From Rhizobium sp. Root1334 (GTDB lineage: Bacteria > Pseudomonadota > Alphaproteobacteria > Rhizobiales > Rhizobiaceae): a stretch of 64,000 bases of DNA. Every line of letters starts with the position of its first letter. Within the stretch, counting starts at the first letter, position 1. The translations under genes were made by a program, and so were the position numbers. Of this stretch, positions 26,303-35,320 are shown piece by piece. The DNA lies in NCBI RefSeq assembly GCF_001426665.1, contig NZ_LMEY01000004.1, positions 62,001 through 126,000 of the forward strand, read 5' to 3'. The notes beneath the pieces are model-generated. The model was not told where the DNA came from, made no database searches, and was given only the letters and a program-made list of their open reading frames with translations.

Positions 26303-27036
26303 GGCCTGCCACTCCAGCCGGGCACCAGCACCAGCGAAAAATATGGCGCGATATCATCGGCTTTTTCAGCCAGCGGGATCATGGCGGAATTCGCCATCGT
26401 GCCGCGCTCGACGTAAACGGCCTGGTTGATCTTGCCCGCAGCGACCAACGCCCGCCGGATTTTCGGCAGGTTGCGGCCAACCTTCATGATCACGGCGGCT
26501 TCCGTGTCGCCAAGACGGCGCTTCAGTTGATCCTCACCCATCGTGCCCGGAAGCACGGAGAGCACGTCGTCGCCCTGTACAATCGGCAATCCCGCCAGCG
26601 ACCAGCAGCCGGACATGGCCGTAATCCCGGGGATGACCTCGACCGGAAAACGCCCGGCCAGCCGCACATGCAGATGCATGTAGGAGCCATAAAACATCGG
26701 GTCGCCTTCGCTGAGGATCGCGACGGTCTTGCCCGCGTTCAAATGTTCGGCAACAGCGGCTGCCGAGGCATCGTAGAAACCGGTAATCTGGCTCTTGTAG
26801 TCGTCGTGATCCTTATCGATCTCGACGGTCACCGGATAGTAGAGTGGCAATTCGATAAGACCGGGCTTCAACAGCCCGTCGACAACCGCGCGTCCATTGC
26901 CGCGCCGGCCTTCCTTGGCGAAATAGGCAAGCACGTCGGCTGCCGCCAGCGCCTTGACGGCCTTGAGGGTCAGAAGCTCCGGATCGCCCGGGCCAGTTCC
27001 GACACCAATCAGCCTGCCGATCGAAGCGCCGCTCAA
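26299..27036 (-). CDS. cobI: Precorrin-2 C20-methyltransferase
   Basis: A 245-residue SAM-dependent methyltransferase acting on precorrin-2 to give precorrin-3A, the first committed aerobic step. GVGTGPGDPELLTLKAVKAL at the N-terminus and LSEGDPMFYGSYMHL are diagnostic. The start is TTG 27036, which overlaps the cobH stop as TTGA; the gene in turn overlaps cobJ by four bases, so cobH-I-J are translationally coupled. Confidence 0.95.
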   Translation of the reverse strand: MSGASIGRLIGVGTGPGDPELLTLKAVKALAAADVLAYFAKEGRRGNGRAVVDGLLKPGLIELPLYYPVTVEIDKDHDDYKSQITGFYDASAAAVAEHLNAGKTVAILSEGDPMFYGSYMHLHVRLAGRFPVEVIPGITAMSGCWSLAGLPIVQGDDVLSVLPGTMGEDQLKRRLGDTEAAVIMKVGRNLPKIRRALVAAGKINQAVYVERGTMANSAMIPLAEKADDIAPYFSLVLVPGWSGRP

Positions 27037-27665
27037 AGACCCGGCCTCGCCAGCGAATTGACGGCCGCCGCCGTCATGGCACTACCACCGAGACGGCCGC
27101 GCACGATGGCATAGGGTACACCATAGGAATTTTCCGCCAGCGCATCCTTCGATTCCGCTGCACCGACGAAGCCGACCGGCATGCCGATGATCGCCGCTGG
27201 TTTTGGCGCCCCGTCGCGCAGCAGTTCCAACAGGAAGAAAAGCGCTGTCGGCGCATTGCCGATGGCAACCACGGAACCGGCCAGGCGCTCGACCCACAGC
27301 TTCAGAGCGGCGGCAGACCGGGTGTTGCCGATCTCACGGGCGATATCGGCCGTCTGCGGTTCGCGCAAGGTGCAGATCACGTCATTCTCGGCGGGAAGGC
27401 GTGCGCGGGTAATGCCATGAGACACCATGAACGCATCACAGAAGATCGGCACGCCGTTCTTCAGCGCCTGACGCGCTGCTGGAACAAAGCCCGGAGAAAA
27501 CTCGAAATATTGCGCAGCCTCCACCAATCCGCAAGCATGCACCATGCGAACAGCCAGATCGGCCTCTTCCTCGGAAAAGCGGGACAGATCGGTTTCGTTG
27601 CGAATGATGGCAAACGAACGCTCGTAGATGGCATCGCCATCCCGGATATAATCGTATTCAGGCAT
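27033..27665 (-). CDS. cobH: Precorrin-8X methylmutase
   Basis: A 210-residue enzyme that moves the methyl group from C11 to C12, giving hydrogenobyrinate. Recognisable blocks are AIYERSFAIIRNETDL, the conserved-histidine region MVSHGITRARLP and IGMPVGFVGAAESKDAL. Its start lies two bases after the cobG stop. It has the usual length for CobH/CbiC. Confidence 0.96.
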   Translation of the reverse strand: MPEYDYIRDGDAIYERSFAIIRNETDLSRFSEEEADLAVRMVHACGLVEAAQYFEFSPGFVPAARQALKNGVPIFCDAFMVSHGITRARLPAENDVICTLREPQTADIAREIGNTRSAAALKLWVERLAGSVVAIGNAPTALFFLLELLRDGAPKPAAIIGMPVGFVGAAESKDALAENSYGVPYAIVRGRLGGSAMTAAAVNSLARPGL

Positions 27666-27667
27666 CT

Positions 27668-29041
27668 CTATCCCTGTTGAACCGCGGCTCTGATCCCGTC
27701 CGCTCCGAGCCGTGTAAGGCAGGACCGGGCCGATTCGCCACCCTGTTTCCGCTCAGACACGAGCTTGTCGAGGTGTTCAAGTGCCGTTCTCATGTTGTTT
27801 TCTTCGATATAGGCGGTTGGCGCCGCCGATGCTGGGCCATTTACGACAAGGCCGTAGCCTGTTGGCGCAGCGGTAATCGTCAGCGCCGAGGCGGATGGCT
27901 TGGCGCACCCCTTGGCGCAACCGGAGACATGCACCGTCAGCGACCCGTCGAGCAGCGCCGGTGCCGTGTCTGCAACCAGTTGTGCCACGGACCGCGTATC
28001 GATCCGCGCCGAGCCACAAGCACCGGCACCGGCGCAGGCGGCAATATGGTTGCGGGGATCGCGCGGAAAGGCCCGCAATCCATGGCCGAGGGCCAGAGCT
28101 TGCGCTGCGCCTATCCGGTCGGGTGCGATGCCCAGCACCATCAGCGCTTGGCCAGGCGCCAGCCGGATTTCTGTAGCCCCCAGAATTTCCAGCGCTTCAA
28201 GCAATGCGACAAGACGCTGTACGTCGATTTGTCCGAAAGGCAGGCCGATGCCCAGAACCGGTCTCTGCCCGCCGAGATCATGTATGCCAGCAGCGTTCGG
28301 TGCCGCAACCAGCGGCGCGATCAGATCAAGATCGGTCATCGCCGCCCAGCGTGTCGAAACAGCACCAACAATATCGCGGGCTCGGGCATCCCGGCCGATC
28401 GCAGCAAGGTTTTTGAGAATATCCATCACGGCCGGGACGACGGCCGCTTCCTCCAGTGCCGCAATCCGCGTTGCCGTCGTTTCCGTACCGGCAAGGGCCA
28501 GCAGCCAGAAGACCTGCCCATTGGTCCGCATCGCTCTCAGCCTGATATCCGCCGTGACCGCGCCCAGGTTCAATTGGCCACCACCATCGATGATGACCGA
28601 CAGCTTGGGCGCTAGAACCAATGGCGGCTGATGTGCGGCTACCGCCACGCGCAACCGTTCAGCGACGGAAACGGCATCGGCAACTTCGGTCTGGTCCAGC
28701 CCGGAGAGCGGGGGCGTTTCGATGGCCAGACCCTGCGCAATCGCTATCCCGGCTTCGGCAATTTTTTCAGAAAGGAGCGGGACTGTGCGCGTGGTCAACC
28801 CTCGGATCTGCAGATTTCCGCGGGCGGTGATTTCCAGGATGCCGTTTCCACACGACGCAGCCGCATCCGCTATTGCCATCAGGTCGCGAAGCGCAAATTC
28901 CGGCTTTTCAGGCCGCAGCCGTGCCAGAAGGCCATCGCCCGTCATCATCGGCGTTGACAGTGACGGACAGGCGCCGCGGCGCATCGCCAATCCCTGCGTG
29001 GCTTCCATCGGTCCGTTGGAGGGGGCGGCACAAAACGTCAT
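27668..29041 (-). CDS. cobG: Precorrin-3B synthase
   Basis: A 457-residue nitrite/sulphite-reductase-like monooxygenase that uses oxygen to make precorrin-3B; its presence marks the aerobic route. MRRGACPSLSTPM near the N-terminus and LEITARGNLQIRGL are typical. The 4Fe-4S cysteines are in CAGAGACGSA and HVSGCAKGCAKP. The open frame extends 37 codons further, but ATG 29041 gives the usual family length. Downstream ATGs at 29008 and just before RRGACP are alternatives. It sits 144 bp after cobF. Confidence 0.93.
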   Translation of the reverse strand: MTFCAAPSNGPMEATQGLAMRRGACPSLSTPMMTGDGLLARLRPEKPEFALRDLMAIADAAASCGNGILEITARGNLQIRGLTTRTVPLLSEKIAEAGIAIAQGLAIETPPLSGLDQTEVADAVSVAERLRVAVAAHQPPLVLAPKLSVIIDGGGQLNLGAVTADIRLRAMRTNGQVFWLLALAGTETTATRIAALEEAAVVPAVMDILKNLAAIGRDARARDIVGAVSTRWAAMTDLDLIAPLVAAPNAAGIHDLGGQRPVLGIGLPFGQIDVQRLVALLEALEILGATEIRLAPGQALMVLGIAPDRIGAAQALALGHGLRAFPRDPRNHIAACAGAGACGSARIDTRSVAQLVADTAPALLDGSLTVHVSGCAKGCAKPSASALTITAAPTGYGLVVNGPASAAPTAYIEENNMRTALEHLDKLVSERKQGGESARSCLTRLGADGIRAAVQQG

Positions 29042-29185
29042 GACAGGCAGCTGGCCATTTCCAGTTTTCAAAAAAAGGACAATCCAAGGCGCCGGGCCAT
29101 CGCTCGCCCGCCGCTGTAGTCTACAACACAGGACACCAGGCCGCCATCGCATGCAGCATGTCGAAACGAAGCACCGCTTTGACCA

Positions 29186-29956
29186 CTACTCTTCAAAATC
29201 CGCACCCTTCTGCAAAAGATAAATATCCATGATCCAGCCATGCAGCGCCCGCGCCGACGCCCGGGCTTTGAGGATATCGTCCCTCACATCGGCTAGCCTG
29301 CCGGAGATAATGATCTCCTGCTCGGTGCCGAGATAGGCACCCCAATAAATCCGCGCACCCGGGTCGTCGATCTTCATGAACGCCTGCTCGCCATCAAGCA
29401 TGACGACGGCCGTTTCGCTTTTCTGCGGAAAACTATCGGTCAAACGGCGGCCGGTGGTGATCTCGACCGGTTTGCCGACGAGATTGAGCGGGATCCTGTG
29501 GCTGGCCGCAAGCGCCTGAATGCTGGTAATGCCAGGGATGACCGCATAATCGAACACGATCGTCTTCAAGGCACGGACCCGTTCGATAATCCGGATCGTG
29601 CTGTCATAGAGCATCGGATCGCCCCAGACGAGAAAGGCACCGGTCTGGCCTTCATCGAGTTCCTCGGTCAGAAGCCGCTCGTAAGCACTGGAGATTGCGG
29701 CATGCCATTCATCGACGCTGCGATGATAGGATCGATCCGCCACCTGGCGTACCGGTATTTCGAATTCCACCACCCGGCTGCGCGGATTGGTAACATAGCG
29801 CGACACGATATCGCGGCGGATATCGGCAAGCTGCGCCTTGGCATCACCCTTGGTGGGGATAAACAGAACACTGGCCTTATTGAGCGCATTGATCGCCTGT
29901 ACCGTCATGTGTTCAGGGTTTCCGGCGCCGATCCCCACGACCAGAATGTTTCTCAT
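29186..29956 (-). CDS. cobF: Precorrin-6A synthase (deacetylating)
   Basis: A 256-residue SAM-dependent enzyme that methylates C1 with loss of the acetyl fragment, giving precorrin-6A. NILVVGIGAGNPEHMTVQAI starts the protein and FLVWGDPMLYDSTIRI is a CobF-type block. ATG 29956 matches the family start; the frame continues upstream without homology. It is the first gene of the minus-strand cob run. I could not find a cobalamin riboswitch ahead of it. Confidence 0.94.
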   Translation of the reverse strand: MRNILVVGIGAGNPEHMTVQAINALNKASVLFIPTKGDAKAQLADIRRDIVSRYVTNPRSRVVEFEIPVRQVADRSYHRSVDEWHAAISSAYERLLTEELDEGQTGAFLVWGDPMLYDSTIRIIERVRALKTIVFDYAVIPGITSIQALAASHRIPLNLVGKPVEITTGRRLTDSFPQKSETAVVMLDGEQAFMKIDDPGARIYWGAYLGTEQEIIISGRLADVRDDILKARASARALHGWIMDIYLLQKGADFEE

Positions 29957-30307
29957 TTCGCACCCTTTTCCAACATATCGGAGTGTTTGGCTGATTGATT
30001 GAAGGAGTGCAAGGCAGAGGCACCTATCATCAAGTCTAAGCATCTGGTAAAGCAGTAAAATACTTTACCTGAACATTACAACCGCGTGGCAATATTCCGA
30101 TATTTCCACTATAAAATCGACAAAACCGTTTACATTAGCGAGGAATAATTTACATAGGCGCGCAAATCCGGCAACCGGCGATGCGATATGCCGTTGCAGT
30201 TCGCAGATCCCCCAGGAGACAGAATCCCAGGTAATGCGGCCTTAGAGAAATTGTGGCACATTGTGCACACCATTTGAGACGGCGAACGTCTCGCGAGGAC
30301 CTCCACA
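29957..30307. other. Intergenic region between cobF and the type I secretion genes
   Basis: About 350 bp between divergent genes and clearly AT-rich for this genome between 30040 and 30160. It contains a 7-bp inverted repeat GGTAAAG/CTTTACC (30046-30069) and two tandem 12-bp repeats listed separately. I looked on the cobF strand for the B12-box and conserved helices of a cobalamin riboswitch and did not find them. Confidence 0.5.
30129..30160. promoter_or_regulatory. Tandem 12-bp repeats, 20-bp period
   Basis: TTTACATTAGCG (30129-30140) recurs as TTTACATAGGCG (30149-30160), ten of twelve bases identical with a period of exactly 20 bp, about two helical turns. They lie about 150 bp upstream of the secretion ABC gene. 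Same-face tandem sites suggest a regulator that binds cooperatively; which regulator is unknown. Confidence 0.4.
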
Positions 30308-32077
30308 GTGACGAATTCATCGAAGAACAAAGTCAGCGCATCCGATCCTGCCGAAGCTTTGTGGAACTGCAAGGCGGCGTTCATCGGCATCTTTATCGCC
30401 AGTGCGCTTGTCAACATTCTCTACCTGACTGGCTCCTTCTTCATGCTGGAAGTCTATGACCGGGTCCTGCCGAGCCGAAGCATCCCGACATTGATCGCGC
30501 TCTGCCTGCTTGCGCTGCTGCTCTATGCGTTCCAGGGCGCCTTTGAGATGGTGCGCAGCCGCATGCTCGTACGCGTCGCAGGGGCCTTGGATGAAGCCAT
30601 GAGCGCGCGGATCTATCGTGCCGTGGTTCAGGCCCCTTTGAAACTGCGCACCCAGGGCGATGGCCTGCAGGCTCTTCGCGATTTCGATCAGGTGCGTTCC
30701 TTCCTGTCCGGCACCGGCCCCGCGGCTTTCTTCGACCTGCCCTGGCTGCCGTTCTACATCGGCATCTGCTTTCTCTTCCATCCACTGATCGGCGTCGTCG
30801 CGATCGTCGGTTCGATCATCCTCATTGCCCTGACGTTCCTGACGAACCGCGGCACGCAAGGCCCATCGAAAAGGGCGTCGGAAGCGGGCAACCATCGCAA
30901 CGCCTTCGCCCAGGCTTCGCAGCGCAATGCCGAAGTCATGCAGGCCATGGGCATGATGGGGCGGATGTCGCAGCTCTGGGAGCAAAGCAACAATACCTAC
31001 CGGGAGCAGAATCGCGAAACATCGGACGTCGGCAACGGCTATGGCGCTTTGTCCAAGGTGTTCCGCATGGCGCTGCAATCCGCGGTTCTCGCAACCGGGG
31101 CGGTTCTGGTCATTGAAGGATTGGCGTCGCCCGGCATCATCATCGCCGGTTCGATCCTGACGGCACGGGCGCTGGCGCCAGTAGAACTCGCGATCGGCAA
31201 CTGGCGCGGCTATGTTTCCTGCCGCCAGAGCTGGGCTCGCCTGAAGGAACTGCTCAAGGCCCTGCCGGAACGGGAGGCACCGTTGGAGCTCCCCGTGCCG
31301 AAGGGGCAACTGAGCGCTGAAAGCCTTGCAGGTGGCCCTCCCGGTGCGCAGCGCCTGACCTTTGCAGACGTGAACTTCACTGTGAGAGCCGGCAGTGCGC
31401 TTGGCGTGATCGGCCCCAGCGCCTCCGGCAAGTCCTCGCTTGCGCGTGCCCTCATCGGCATCTGGCCCGCTTTTCGCGGCTCCGTGCGCCTCGACGGTGC
31501 AGCACTTGATCAGTGGGACACCGACAGGCTTGGCCGGTTCATCGGTTATCTGCCCCAGGATGTCGAGCTTTTCGCCGGCACCGTGGCGCAGAACATTGCC
31601 CGCCTGAGCGAAAATCCGTCACCGGACGCGATCGTTTCCGCCGCCAAGGCCGCCCGTGTCCACGATCTCATTCTCAAACTGCCCAATGGTTACGAGACGG
31701 AGATTGGCGAAGGCGGTGCAGCACTTTCCGCCGGCCAGCGCCAGCGGGTCGCTCTTGCCCGCGCCCTGTACGGAGATCCTTTCCTCATCGTCCTCGACGA
31801 ACCCAACTCCAATCTGGATGCCGAGGGCGAGCAGGCGCTCAGCGAAGCGATCATGAGCGTGCGCGCACGCGGCGGTATTGTCATTGTCATTGCCCACAGG
31901 CCAAGTGCGCTCGCCGCCGCCGATATGGTGCTGATGATGAACGAGGGGCGGATGCAGGCCTTTGGGCCAAAGGACGAAGTGCTTGCGCAGATTCTGCGCA
32001 AGGAGAACCGCCAGCAGCAAGTTGCAAGCCACGCATCGTTGAAAGTCGTGGGTGAAGGACAGGAGTCCGCATCGTGA
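30308..32077 (+). CDS. Type I secretion ABC permease/ATPase, PrtD family
   Basis: A 589-residue exporter half-transporter that works with an HlyD-type adaptor and a TolC channel to secrete unfolded proteins. The N-terminal membrane domain begins about residue 25; the ATPase has Walker A GPSASGKSSL, signature LSAGQRQRVALARAL and Walker B FLIVLDEPNSNLD. No C39 peptidase domain precedes the membrane domain, which fits exporters of RTX-type or glycanase-type substrates rather than peptide exporters. GTG 30308 follows GAGGAC. The next gene overlaps its stop. PrsD of rhizobia is a possible orthologue, but no substrate gene is adjacent. Confidence 0.93.
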   Translation: MTNSSKNKVSASDPAEALWNCKAAFIGIFIASALVNILYLTGSFFMLEVYDRVLPSRSIPTLIALCLLALLLYAFQGAFEMVRSRMLVRVAGALDEAMSARIYRAVVQAPLKLRTQGDGLQALRDFDQVRSFLSGTGPAAFFDLPWLPFYIGICFLFHPLIGVVAIVGSIILIALTFLTNRGTQGPSKRASEAGNHRNAFAQASQRNAEVMQAMGMMGRMSQLWEQSNNTYREQNRETSDVGNGYGALSKVFRMALQSAVLATGAVLVIEGLASPGIIIAGSILTARALAPVELAIGNWRGYVSCRQSWARLKELLKALPEREAPLELPVPKGQLSAESLAGGPPGAQRLTFADVNFTVRAGSALGVIGPSASGKSSLARALIGIWPAFRGSVRLDGAALDQWDTDRLGRFIGYLPQDVELFAGTVAQNIARLSENPSPDAIVSAAKAARVHDLILKLPNGYETEIGEGGAALSAGQRQRVALARALYGDPFLIVLDEPNSNLDAEGEQALSEAIMSVRARGGIVIVIAHRPSALAAADMVLMMNEGRMQAFGPKDEVLAQILRKENRQQQVASHASLKVVGEGQESAS

Positions 32078-33393
32078 CCGATACAGCAAAGCCCATAAGC
32101 GCGCACCGCTCGCTGCGCCGGCATATCACCGCGGTGACCGTCCTCGGCCTCGCCCTCGTCGTTGGCGTCGGCGGCTGGGCAATGACCACCGAACTGTCGA
32201 GCGCGATCGTCGCCAGTGGCACCGTCGTGGTCGAGAACAATGTCAAGAAGATCCAGCACCTGACCGGCGGCATCGTCGAAGAAGTGCTGGTTAAGGAAGG
32301 CGATACCGTCAAGGCTGGCCAGATCCTGATCAAGCTCGACGGGACGACCGTGCGCGCCAACCTCTCCATCGTTCAAAATACCCTGGCGCAGCTTTATGCG
32401 CGCCGGGCCAGGCTTCTCGCAGAACAGCTCGGCTCAGACGATTTCACCATCCCCGAAGACCTCAGCCAGCTGATATCCGGCACCAGTACGCCCGGTGAAG
32501 TTCTGGAGCAGAGTGAACGCAAACTGTTCATCAGCCGCAAGAACGCGCTCGTCGGCATGAAAAGCCAGCTCGCATCGCGCAAGGACCAGCTGGCCGATGA
32601 AACCAAGGGCCTGAGCGTTCAGCTCACAGCGATCGAAGATGCGCTGAAGCTGATCAGCGAAGAACTGACGGGTCTCGATAAGCTCTACGGCAAGGGCCTT
32701 GTTTCCATGCAGCGGCTGACTGAACTGAAGCGTGACCGCGCCCAGCTCGAGGGAGACCGCGGCGCGCGTATCGCGGCCCGCGCTCAGGCGGCCGGCAAAT
32801 CCAGCGAGATCGACCTGCAAATCCTGCAGCTGGATGAAGACCGCCGCACCGAGAATGCCAAGGAGCTGACGGATGTCGAAGGCAAGATCGCCGAATACGA
32901 AGATCGCCGCGTCGCCGCCATGGACCAGCTGAAGCGCATCGACATTCGTGCGCCGCTTGACGGCCGGATCTATCAGCTGGCCGTTCATAGCGTGAACGGC
33001 GTCATCAACCCCGGCGAAGTTCTGATGCTTGTCGTCCCCGGCGCTGACGGCCTGACGGTCGAGGCCAAGATTGCCACGCATGACATCGACCAGATACGCG
33101 TCGGCCAGCCGGTTGAAGTCCGGTTCAGCGCCTTCAATCAGCGTACCACACCGATCGTCGAGGCAGAGGTTGTCACCGTTGCACCCGACCTCGTGACCGA
33201 CCAGCGCACCGGCATGACCTACTATCCGTTGCGCATCAAACCGAAGCCGGAGAGCCTGAAGGGCCTGAAGGGGCTGACCCTTTATCCCGGCATGCCGGCC
33301 GAGGTCTTCATCAAGATCGCCGATCGCACGGTGATCTCCTATCTCGCGAAACCGCTGACCGAACAGATCCAGCATACGTTCCGCGAGGATTGA
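32074..33393 (+). CDS. HlyD-family type I secretion periplasmic adaptor
   Basis: A 439-residue membrane-fusion protein. One N-terminal transmembrane helix (residues about 19-41) is followed by a lipoyl-like half (KKIQHLTGGIVEEVLVKEGD), a long coiled-coil region at about 90-280 and the second lipoyl half with the C-terminal beta domain (RIDIRAPLDGRIYQLAVHS). GTG 32074 overlaps the stop of the ABC gene (GTGA). With the ABC protein it forms the inner-membrane part of a type I secretion system. No TolC gene is adjacent; the NodT-like channel 18 kb away belongs to a different class. Confidence 0.93.
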   Translation: MTDTAKPISAHRSLRRHITAVTVLGLALVVGVGGWAMTTELSSAIVASGTVVVENNVKKIQHLTGGIVEEVLVKEGDTVKAGQILIKLDGTTVRANLSIVQNTLAQLYARRARLLAEQLGSDDFTIPEDLSQLISGTSTPGEVLEQSERKLFISRKNALVGMKSQLASRKDQLADETKGLSVQLTAIEDALKLISEELTGLDKLYGKGLVSMQRLTELKRDRAQLEGDRGARIAARAQAAGKSSEIDLQILQLDEDRRTENAKELTDVEGKIAEYEDRRVAAMDQLKRIDIRAPLDGRIYQLAVHSVNGVINPGEVLMLVVPGADGLTVEAKIATHDIDQIRVGQPVEVRFSAFNQRTTPIVEAEVVTVAPDLVTDQRTGMTYYPLRIKPKPESLKGLKGLTLYPGMPAEVFIKIADRTVISYLAKPLTEQIQHTFRED

Positions 33394-33405
33394 GCCAGGC
33401 AAACA

Positions 33406-33444
33406 CCGGCAACACGGCGGTGGTGATCATCGTCGTGTTGCCGG
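33406..33444 (+). terminator. Stem-loop after the secretion operon
   Basis: CCGGCAACACG at 33406-33416 pairs perfectly with CGTGTTGCCGG at 33434-33444 across a 17-base loop, starting 12 bases after the adaptor stop. There is no T-run, so it may stabilise the RNA or act with other factors. Confidence 0.5.
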
Positions 33445-33514
33445 AAAACGCCGGTTTGAAACAAACAGTGCTGCAACGCAAAAATGCCGTGGCTGCTTGC
33501 GGCACCACCGGTGT

Positions 33515-34435
33515 ATGACCATGGTCATGACCTCGAAGCAAACCGGCTATATCTTCGTCTTGGCTGCCCTTGTAATCTTCTCGATACAGGACGCGATTTC
33601 CAAGCATCTGGGCAGCCTTTATCCTCCCGTCTTCATTACCATGATCCGCTATTGGGCCTTTGCCGCCTTCGCCATCGCGCTGGCGGCGCGTTCGCGTGGC
33701 GGCCTTGTAGTCACCGCAAGGACAAAACGCCCGGGACTGCAGATCCTGCGCGGCATCCTGCTGGTTGGACAGATCGTCATCGTCATCATCTCGTTCTCGC
33801 GAGTGGGCCTTGCCCATTCGCAGGCAATCTTTTCGTCCGGGCCGCTTTTCGTGGCGCTGCTTTCCATGCCGCTCCTGGGCGAGCGCGTCGGTTGGCGGCG
33901 CTGGACGGCAATCATCGTCGGGTTGCTGGGCGTTCTGCTGATCCTGAAACCGGACGACAGCAGCTTCGATATCAACTTCCTGATCCCGATCTCATCGGCG
34001 CTGATCTTTGCGATCTATGTGATTTCGACCAGGCTGGTCAGCCGCGACGATAGCTCGATCACCAGCTTTTTCTATACCGGCATCGCCGGTGCCGTTGCGA
34101 TCACGCTGATCGGACCATTGTATTGGACGACATTGGCGCCGCAGGACTGGGCCTGGATGCTGCTCTTGTGCATTACCGGAACGACCAGCCACTTCTTTCT
34201 GATCAAGGCCTATGAACTGCTCGACGCGGCCGAGGTCCAACCCCTGACCTATCTTCAGCTGGTCTTTGCCTCGATCATCGGCGTCTCCGTCTTCGGCGAG
34301 ACGCTGAACCTCAACATGATCCTCGGATCGGTGATCGTCGTTTGCGCCGGCATTTTTACCGTGTGGCGTGAAAGCATCGTTGCCCGCCGCAATGCCAAGA
34401 ACCCTGAACCGCCCTCCTCCCAGACATTGACCTAA
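33515..34435 (+). CDS. DMT-superfamily (EamA) transporter
   Basis: A roughly 306-residue inner-membrane protein with two EamA repeats and about ten transmembrane helices. [12 protein letters not shown] in the first helix region and the second repeat, from about [20 protein letters not shown], are typical; [25 protein letters not shown]-like sequence marks the second half. Substrate unknown (metabolite or amino-acid export is common for the family). Three in-frame ATGs (33515, 33521, 33527) compete as start. The gene ends four bases inside the convergent ung gene. Confidence 0.88.
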   Translation: MTMVMTSKQTGYIFVLAALVIFSIQDAISKHLGSLYPPVFITMIRYWAFAAFAIALAARSRGGLVVTARTKRPGLQILRGILLVGQIVIVIISFSRVGLAHSQAIFSSGPLFVALLSMPLLGERVGWRRWTAIIVGLLGVLLILKPDDSSFDINFLIPISSALIFAIYVISTRLVSRDDSSITSFFYTGIAGAVAITLIGPLYWTTLAPQDWAWMLLLCITGTTSHFFLIKAYELLDAAEVQPLTYLQLVFASIIGVSVFGETLNLNMILGSVIVVCAGIFTVWRESIVARRNAKNPEPPSSQTLT

Positions 34436-35133
34436 GCTGGCGTTTCCGGGTTGGCGGGCAGAGCCCACTCGATCGGCTGGCGGCCCTTCGAGACCAGAAA
34501 ATCATTGGCCCTGGAAAAAGGCTTGGTGCCAAAAAAACCGTTATGCGCCGAAAGCGGCGACGGATGCGGCGAGCGGAGCACCAGATGGCGCGACTGGTCG
34601 ACGAAGGCCGCCTTCTTCTGCGCATAGGATCCCCAGAGGATGAAGACGACGGGATGTTCCTGATCGTTGACCGCGCGGATGATTGCATCAGTGAACGTCT
34701 CCCAGCCTTTGCCCTGATGCGATGCCGCCATCGCCCGCTCGACCGTCAGCACGCTGTTGAGCAGCAATACACCCTGCCGCGCCCAGCTTTCCAGAAAGCC
34801 GTGACGGGCAGGCGCAATGCCGAGATCGCTTTGCAGTTCCTTGTAGATGTTCACCAGTGACGGCGGGGAGCGCACGCCCGGCTTGACGCTGAATGACAGC
34901 CCATGCGCCTGCCCCTCGCCATGATAGGGGTCCTGCCCGAGAATGACGACGCGCACCTGGTCGAGCGGCGTCAGATCCAGCGCGCGAAAATACTCCGGCC
35001 CCTTCGGAAAGATCTGCTTGCCGCTGTTTTTCTCCTCCAGCAGGAACGTCTTCAGGCTGGCCATATAAGGGCTGGAGAATTCCGCGCTCAGAGCTGCCTT
35101 CCAGCTTTCCTCGATCTTCACACTCGATTCCAT
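34432..35133 (-). CDS. ung: Uracil-DNA glycosylase, family 1
   Basis: A 233-residue base-excision repair enzyme that removes uracil from DNA. The catalytic water-activating motif [18 protein letters not shown] and the DNA-intercalating loop [13 protein letters not shown] are both intact. ATG 35133 is preceded by GGGACGCG; the frame continues upstream without homology. It is convergent with the DMT transporter, sharing four bases, and divergent from modA. Confidence 0.96.
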   Translation of the reverse strand: MESSVKIEESWKAALSAEFSSPYMASLKTFLLEEKNSGKQIFPKGPEYFRALDLTPLDQVRVVILGQDPYHGEGQAHGLSFSVKPGVRSPPSLVNIYKELQSDLGIAPARHGFLESWARQGVLLLNSVLTVERAMAASHQGKGWETFTDAIIRAVNDQEHPVVFILWGSYAQKKAAFVDQSRHLVLRSPHPSPLSAHNGFFGTKPFSRANDFLVSKGRQPIEWALPANPETPA

Positions 35134-35278
35134 CGCGTCCCTGCCCTGTTCATTCCGGTCAATCTTGTGCCGCCGAATGTAACTTCCGCCGCATCGATAG
35201 CAAGCCGCGAGCTGCAGGCCGGTGCAAATGACTTTCAATATATTTTGACAAACATAACGCTGGCCAATCGGATTATAC

Positions 35279-35302
35279 CGTTATATCTAAAGAGATATCT
35301 CG
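35279..35302. promoter_or_regulatory. Putative ModE/Mo-box upstream of modA
   Basis: CGTTATAT at 35279-35286 and ATATCTCG at 35295-35302 form an imperfect inverted repeat spaced by eight bases, 18 bp before the modA ATG at 35321. This resembles molybdenum-responsive boxes of the CGnTATAT...ATATAACG type. A ModE-like gene lies at the other end of the operon. Binding is inferred. Confidence 0.5.
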
Positions 35303-35320
35303 AAACCAATGGGGGACCGC

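Noticed and set aside
24884-26416. A 510-codon plus-strand open frame through cobK and cobJ
   Set aside because: It is out of frame with cobK and antisense to cobJ and cobI; all three have clear family motifs.
29957-30307. Cobalamin riboswitch upstream of cobF
   Set aside because: A CCAGGAGAC-like string occurs near 30211, but it is on the strand facing away from cobF and the other conserved helices are not seen.
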